A program made the position numbers and the translations under genes. This document shows positions 60,852 to 64,000 of a stretch of 64,000 nucleotides of DNA, piece by piece. Every line of letters begins with the position of its first letter. The stretch's first letter is position 1. The stretch is from R-RK-3 sp031399085 (GTDB lineage Bacteria > Pseudomonadota > Alphaproteobacteria > Rhizobiales > Rhodomicrobiaceae), in assembly GCA_031399085.1 (NCBI GenBank), contig JANNOQ010000033.1, positions 124,001 through 188,000 on the forward strand. The letters are read 5' to 3'. The notes under the pieces were generated by a model, which saw only the letters and a list, made by a program, of their open reading frames with translations, did not search any database and was not told the DNA's origin.

Positions 60852-62582
60852 TCAGCCCGCCTTCACCTCCGCCCGCAGCTCCTTCTTCGACAGCTTGCCG
60901 ACCATCGTCTTGGGTAGCTCATCGCGGAACTCGATTTGCGAGGGCATTTCGATCTTGGACAGCTTCGGTTCAAGGAATTTCAGCACGTCTTCCTTCGTCG
61001 CGCTCTGCCCCGCGCGCAGCTTGATGAACGCCATAGGCGCCTCGCCCCGGTAGGCGTCGGGGATGCCGATGACGGTCACTTCCTCGACGGCGGGATGCTG
61101 ATAGATCGCCTCCTCGATGCGGCGCGGATAGACATTGTAGCCGGAGCACAGGATCAGATCCTTGATGCGGTCGACGATATAGGTGAAGCCGTCCTCGTCC
61201 ATGATGCCGACATCGCCGGTGCGGAAAAACTTACCGACGAATGATGCCTGCGTGTCGGCGGGCTTGTTCCAATAGCCCTTCATCACCTGCGGTCCGGCGA
61301 TACAGATTTCGCCCTTCTCGCCGAGCGGCACTTCCTGCGCCGGATCGTCGAGCGAGCGCAGCGACAGTATCGTGCCCGGCACGGGCAGGCCGATGGAGCC
61401 TTCCTTGACCGGACCCTCAAGCGGGTTGCAGGTCGCGATCGGCGAGGTTTCGGAAAGGCCGTAGCCTTCGACAAGGACGACACCCGCTTCCTTCTCGAAA
61501 TTGCGCTTCAGCTCGACCGGCAAAGGCGCGCCGCCCGAAACGCCGCTGCGCAGCGATTTCAGGTCGTTCGGGTTCATCTTGGGATGGTTTCGCAGCGCAT
61601 TGAATAAGGTCGGCACGCCGGGCAGCGTCGTTGGCTTGGTTTCGCGCAGGAGCTTCAGCACCATATCGACGTCAAAGCGCGGCACCAGGATTAGCATGGC
61701 GGCGTTCGAGATGCCGCGATTCATGATCGTGGTCATGGCAAAGACGTGGAAGAACGGCAAAATCGCCATGATCCGTTCGGTGCCTTTGTCGATGTGCATT
61801 TCCCAGAGATCGGCCTGTTTCAAATTGATCGACAGGTTTGAATGGGTGAGCATTGCCCCCTTCGGCGTGCCCGTCGTGCCGCCGGTATATTGCAGCACGG
61901 CGATATCGTTGTCCGGGTCGATGCCGACACGGCTAAAGGCGCCGTCATTGGCGATGAGCTGGTCGTAGGCCACAATCTTGCTCCGCTGCGGCGAGGCGTC
62001 GATCTTGGCCAGCTCCTTGCCCTTGGCCAGCTTGAACAGCGTGGCCTTCAAACCGGGGAGAATTTTCGTGAACGGGCAGACGATGGCCTTGTCCAGCGCG
62101 CCCGAGGCCATGAGCGCCTCGACCTTGGGAAAGATGGCGTTCAAATCGAGCGTGGCCATGATCCGCACGCCGCTATCTTTCGCCTGATAGGCAATCTCCT
62201 CGACCGTGTAGAGCGGATTGAAGTTCACCACGATCCCGCCAGCCTTTAGGATGGCGTAATACAGGATCGGATAATAGGGGACGTTCGGCAGCAGTAGGCC
62301 GACGCGGTCGCCCTTCTTGACGCCCAGCTGCTGGAGGCCCTTGGCTGCCTTGTCCGCCAGCGCGCCGATGTCCTTGTAGGGCATCTTGGCGCCCATGAAA
62401 TAGGTGCAAACGGAGTCGGGATAGTCGCGCACGGTGCGGTCGAGAATGTCGGGGAGCGGCTCGCCCTTCAGCTCGGCATGCCAGTCGATGGTTTTCGGAT
62501 AGGTGCGAAACCACTGAAAATCGTCGCGGGAACCGCGATCCCCGGCGTGGTCCGCAACGGGACGTAAGGTCGTCTGTGTCAT
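60852..62582 (-). CDS. fadD: Long-chain acyl-CoA synthetase
   Basis: A 576-residue AMP-forming ligase that activates fatty acids to acyl-CoA. The P-loop-like motif is YTGGTTGTPKGAMLTHSN, followed by VEGYGLSETSPIATCNP, the FFRTGDVGIMDEDGF segment and KDLILCSGYNVYPRRIEE with the C-terminal-domain Lys. An AGGGAGGA ribosome-binding site precedes the ATG. It stands alone and could feed beta-oxidation or phospholipid recycling. Confidence 0.93.
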   Translation of the reverse strand: MTQTTLRPVADHAGDRGSRDDFQWFRTYPKTIDWHAELKGEPLPDILDRTVRDYPDSVCTYFMGAKMPYKDIGALADKAAKGLQQLGVKKGDRVGLLLPNVPYYPILYYAILKAGGIVVNFNPLYTVEEIAYQAKDSGVRIMATLDLNAIFPKVEALMASGALDKAIVCPFTKILPGLKATLFKLAKGKELAKIDASPQRSKIVAYDQLIANDGAFSRVGIDPDNDIAVLQYTGGTTGTPKGAMLTHSNLSINLKQADLWEMHIDKGTERIMAILPFFHVFAMTTIMNRGISNAAMLILVPRFDVDMVLKLLRETKPTTLPGVPTLFNALRNHPKMNPNDLKSLRSGVSGGAPLPVELKRNFEKEAGVVLVEGYGLSETSPIATCNPLEGPVKEGSIGLPVPGTILSLRSLDDPAQEVPLGEKGEICIAGPQVMKGYWNKPADTQASFVGKFFRTGDVGIMDEDGFTYIVDRIKDLILCSGYNVYPRRIEEAIYQHPAVEEVTVIGIPDAYRGEAPMAFIKLRAGQSATKEDVLKFLEPKLSKIEMPSQIEFRDELPKTMVGKLSKKELRAEVKAG

Positions 62583-62828
62583 GCTGTCCTCCCTGAATGC
62601 GCCTGTCTGCCCGCTAGCTCTTAACGGCGGCGGGGAGGAAAGGCGTTAGCCTGCGAAAACGGCCCTGTCTTACTCGCTCTTAACCGGCAAGCGACGATTA
62701 GTCAGGCCGATGCGACGCGGGCGGCGCTGCCGTAAACGGTCATGAGTTCCACCGCGCGTCAACTTTGCGACATTTAGAATGCACCCGATCCGCGTCCGCG
62801 TCCAGCATCGGGGACGGCCGGCGCGCCG

Positions 62829-63251
62829 TTAGACGACCGACAGGCGGACGTCGAGGCCGTTGCGGGTCGCGTGGGAATAGGGGCAGACGATATGGGCCTG
62901 GTCAACGATTGCCTGCGCCGTCTCGCGGTCGAGGCCCGGCAGGCTGATGGCGAGCGCCACGTCGAGGCCAAAGCCCTGTCCGTCATCGCGCGGGCCGATG
63001 CCGACGGTCGCAGTCACCGTGCTGTCGTTCGAGATCGCGACCTTCTTCTGCCCGCCGACATATTTGATTGCGCCGAGAAAGCAGGCCGAATAGCCCGCCG
63101 CGAAAAGCTGCTCCGGATTGTTGCCCTCGCCGCCCGGCCCGCCAAGCTCCTTCGGGGTCACCAATGTGACCGCAAAAGCGCCATCTTTCGTCGCAGAGGA
63201 GCCAGTGCGACCGCCCGTGGCTGTTGCTTCGGTGGTGTATAGAATTTTCAT
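62829..63251 (-). CDS. ohr: Organic hydroperoxide resistance protein (Ohr/OsmC family)
   Basis: A 140-residue thiol peroxidase. The reactive Cys lies in AAGYSACFLGAIKYV near residue 56, and the resolving Cys in AHIVCPYSHATRNG near residue 122. Arrangement and length fit Ohr, which reduces organic and fatty-acid hydroperoxides with lipoyl electrons. No MarR-type OhrR gene is adjacent. Confidence 0.92.
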   Translation of the reverse strand: MKILYTTEATATGGRTGSSATKDGAFAVTLVTPKELGGPGGEGNNPEQLFAAGYSACFLGAIKYVGGQKKVAISNDSTVTATVGIGPRDDGQGFGLDVALAISLPGLDRETAQAIVDQAHIVCPYSHATRNGLDVRLSVV

Positions 63252-63366
63252 GCGCGTCTCCTTGGCGTTCGATCGTAACTTTATATTGCAAAATAACGCG
63301 ACAGAGGCGCGCGGAACAGCGCTTCGCTTTGCAAGATTCTCAACCTATCGTGAGAAATTCGCGCAA

Positions 63367-64000
63367 TCACCGATCCTTCAGGGGGATCGGCCCGAAATGA
63401 CGCTTTCCGCGCAATTCGGCGATTTCGACTTGCTTTTGCCGCTCGGCAAAACGGCGCTCCCGTTCCAGGCTATGCGTACCTTTGCAGCGTGGGCAGCTCA
63501 CCCCGGCGGCATAGTCTTTCGACGCCTTGTCAGAAGGGCTCACTGGATGCCGGCAAGCGTGACAAATCTCATGCGAGCCGGGCGCGTTGCCATGCGCAAG
63601 GGCGGTGCGTTGATCGAAGACGAAGCATTCGCCGCGCCAACGGCTTTCCGCCGCGGGCACCGACTCCAGATAATTCAAAATGCCGCCCTTGAGATGATAG
63701 ACCGCGTCGAAGCCCCGCATCCGCAGAAACGCCGTCGCCTTTTCGCAGCGTATGCCGCCGGTGCAGAACATGGCGAATTTGCGCTTGTCGTGAAGTTCGG
63801 TCTGGCGGTCAAACCAGTCTGGGAATTCGCGGAAGGATGTGGTTTGCGGATTGATCGCGCCAGGAAAGCTGCCGATCTCAACCTCGTAGCGATTGCGTGT
63901 GTCGATGAGCACGACGTCCGAGTCGGCGATCAGCGCGTTCCAAGTCTCCGGCTCGACATAGGTGCCGGCAAGCGCATTCGCATCGAGGCTGGGCACGCCC
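63367..64000 (-). CDS. trhO: tRNA uridine 34 hydroxylase TrhO (partial, N terminus outside window)
   Basis: The C-terminal 210 residues of a rhodanese-type protein. The active-site loop is MFCTGGIRCEKA, and the flanking IDTRNRYEVEIGSFPGAINP and GGILNYLESVP are typical of TrhO (YceA), which hydroxylates U34 of certain tRNAs. Four zinc-binding-like cysteines in CHACRH and CPRCKG follow. The frame is open to the window edge, so a GTG at 63996 is probably not the start. Confidence 0.93.
   Translation of the reverse strand, partial: GVPSLDANALAGTYVEPETWNALIADSDVVLIDTRNRYEVEIGSFPGAINPQTTSFREFPDWFDRQTELHDKRKFAMFCTGGIRCEKATAFLRMRGFDAVYHLKGGILNYLESVPAAESRWRGECFVFDQRTALAHGNAPGSHEICHACRHPVSPSDKASKDYAAGVSCPRCKGTHSLERERRFAERQKQVEIAELRGKRHFGPIPLKDR

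Overview
The window reads as chromosomal DNA of an alphaproteobacterium, most likely of the order Hyphomicrobiales and probably a facultative methylotroph related to Beijerinckiaceae. This is inference from gene content, the conserved order dnaB-alr-radA-cvpA-purF, a very large NAD-glutamate dehydrogenase, a DksA with a reduced zinc finger, a phasin, and an alphaproteobacterial SOS box. The DNA is GC-rich, about 95% of it has an assigned role, and no tRNA, rRNA, CRISPR array, prophage or transposase was found.

Layout. 1-7380: housekeeping and small genes (partial repeat protein, TerC, Ndk, alpha/beta hydrolase, DUF4345, ABC-F ATPase, a cysteine-rich secreted protein, acylphosphatase, a small Xre regulator, phasin). 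7397-8782: Y-family polymerase behind a LexA box. 9170-11101: FtsH. 11245-21419: the metabolic centrepiece, a complete N-methylglutamate pathway for methylamine: an Xre-cupin regulator, then mgsABC (N-methylglutamate synthase), gmaS (gamma-glutamylmethylamide synthetase) and mgdABCD (N-methylglutamate dehydrogenase). 21551-25123: small membrane and regulatory genes, including an ArsR/AHSA1 pair. 25236-33029 (minus): purF, cvpA, radA, alr, dnaB, then a cyclopropane-fatty-acid synthase-like gene. 33252-44168: ppa, a ParDE module, an acyl-CoA carboxylase alpha subunit with a LysR gene upstream, a lysine-rich miniprotein, galE, dksA, a hook-protein-like gene, an orphan MoxR ATPase and secreted proteins of unknown function. 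44202-53652: YcjX/YcjF-like pair, L,D-transpeptidase, a phosphoesterase/glycosyltransferase pair, threonine dehydratase, an MFS transporter, a dipeptide epimerase and a double CDGSH protein. 53622-54060: a decayed glycosyltransferase. 54136-64000: NAD-glutamate dehydrogenase, MFS permease, acyl-CoA ligase, Ohr, and the C-terminal part of TrhO.

How the genes work together. Methylamine is joined to glutamate by GmaS and MgsABC, giving gamma-glutamylmethylamide and N-methylglutamate. MgdABCD then oxidises N-methylglutamate, passes the C1 unit to a folate-type carrier and returns glutamate, so carbon and nitrogen both become available without free formaldehyde. The NAD-glutamate dehydrogenase at 54136 could release ammonium from the glutamate pool. 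Two 13-bp direct repeats flank a predicted promoter between the Xre-cupin gene and mgsA and are good candidates for its operator.

Other regulatory signals read directly from sequence are the LexA box at 8811, an RBS-masking hairpin before the ABC-F gene, and two genes (the ArsR and ParD genes) whose palindromic operators lie between -35 and -10 and whose start codons coincide with the predicted transcription start. Two families of palindromic intergenic repeats are present (15074-15153, 59055-59170, 60737-60817). The window shows no obviously new multi-gene system; its less expected items are the candidate methylamine-operon operator, a secreted protein with mirror-symmetric cysteine spacing, the unannotated lysine-rich miniprotein and the glycosyltransferase remnant.
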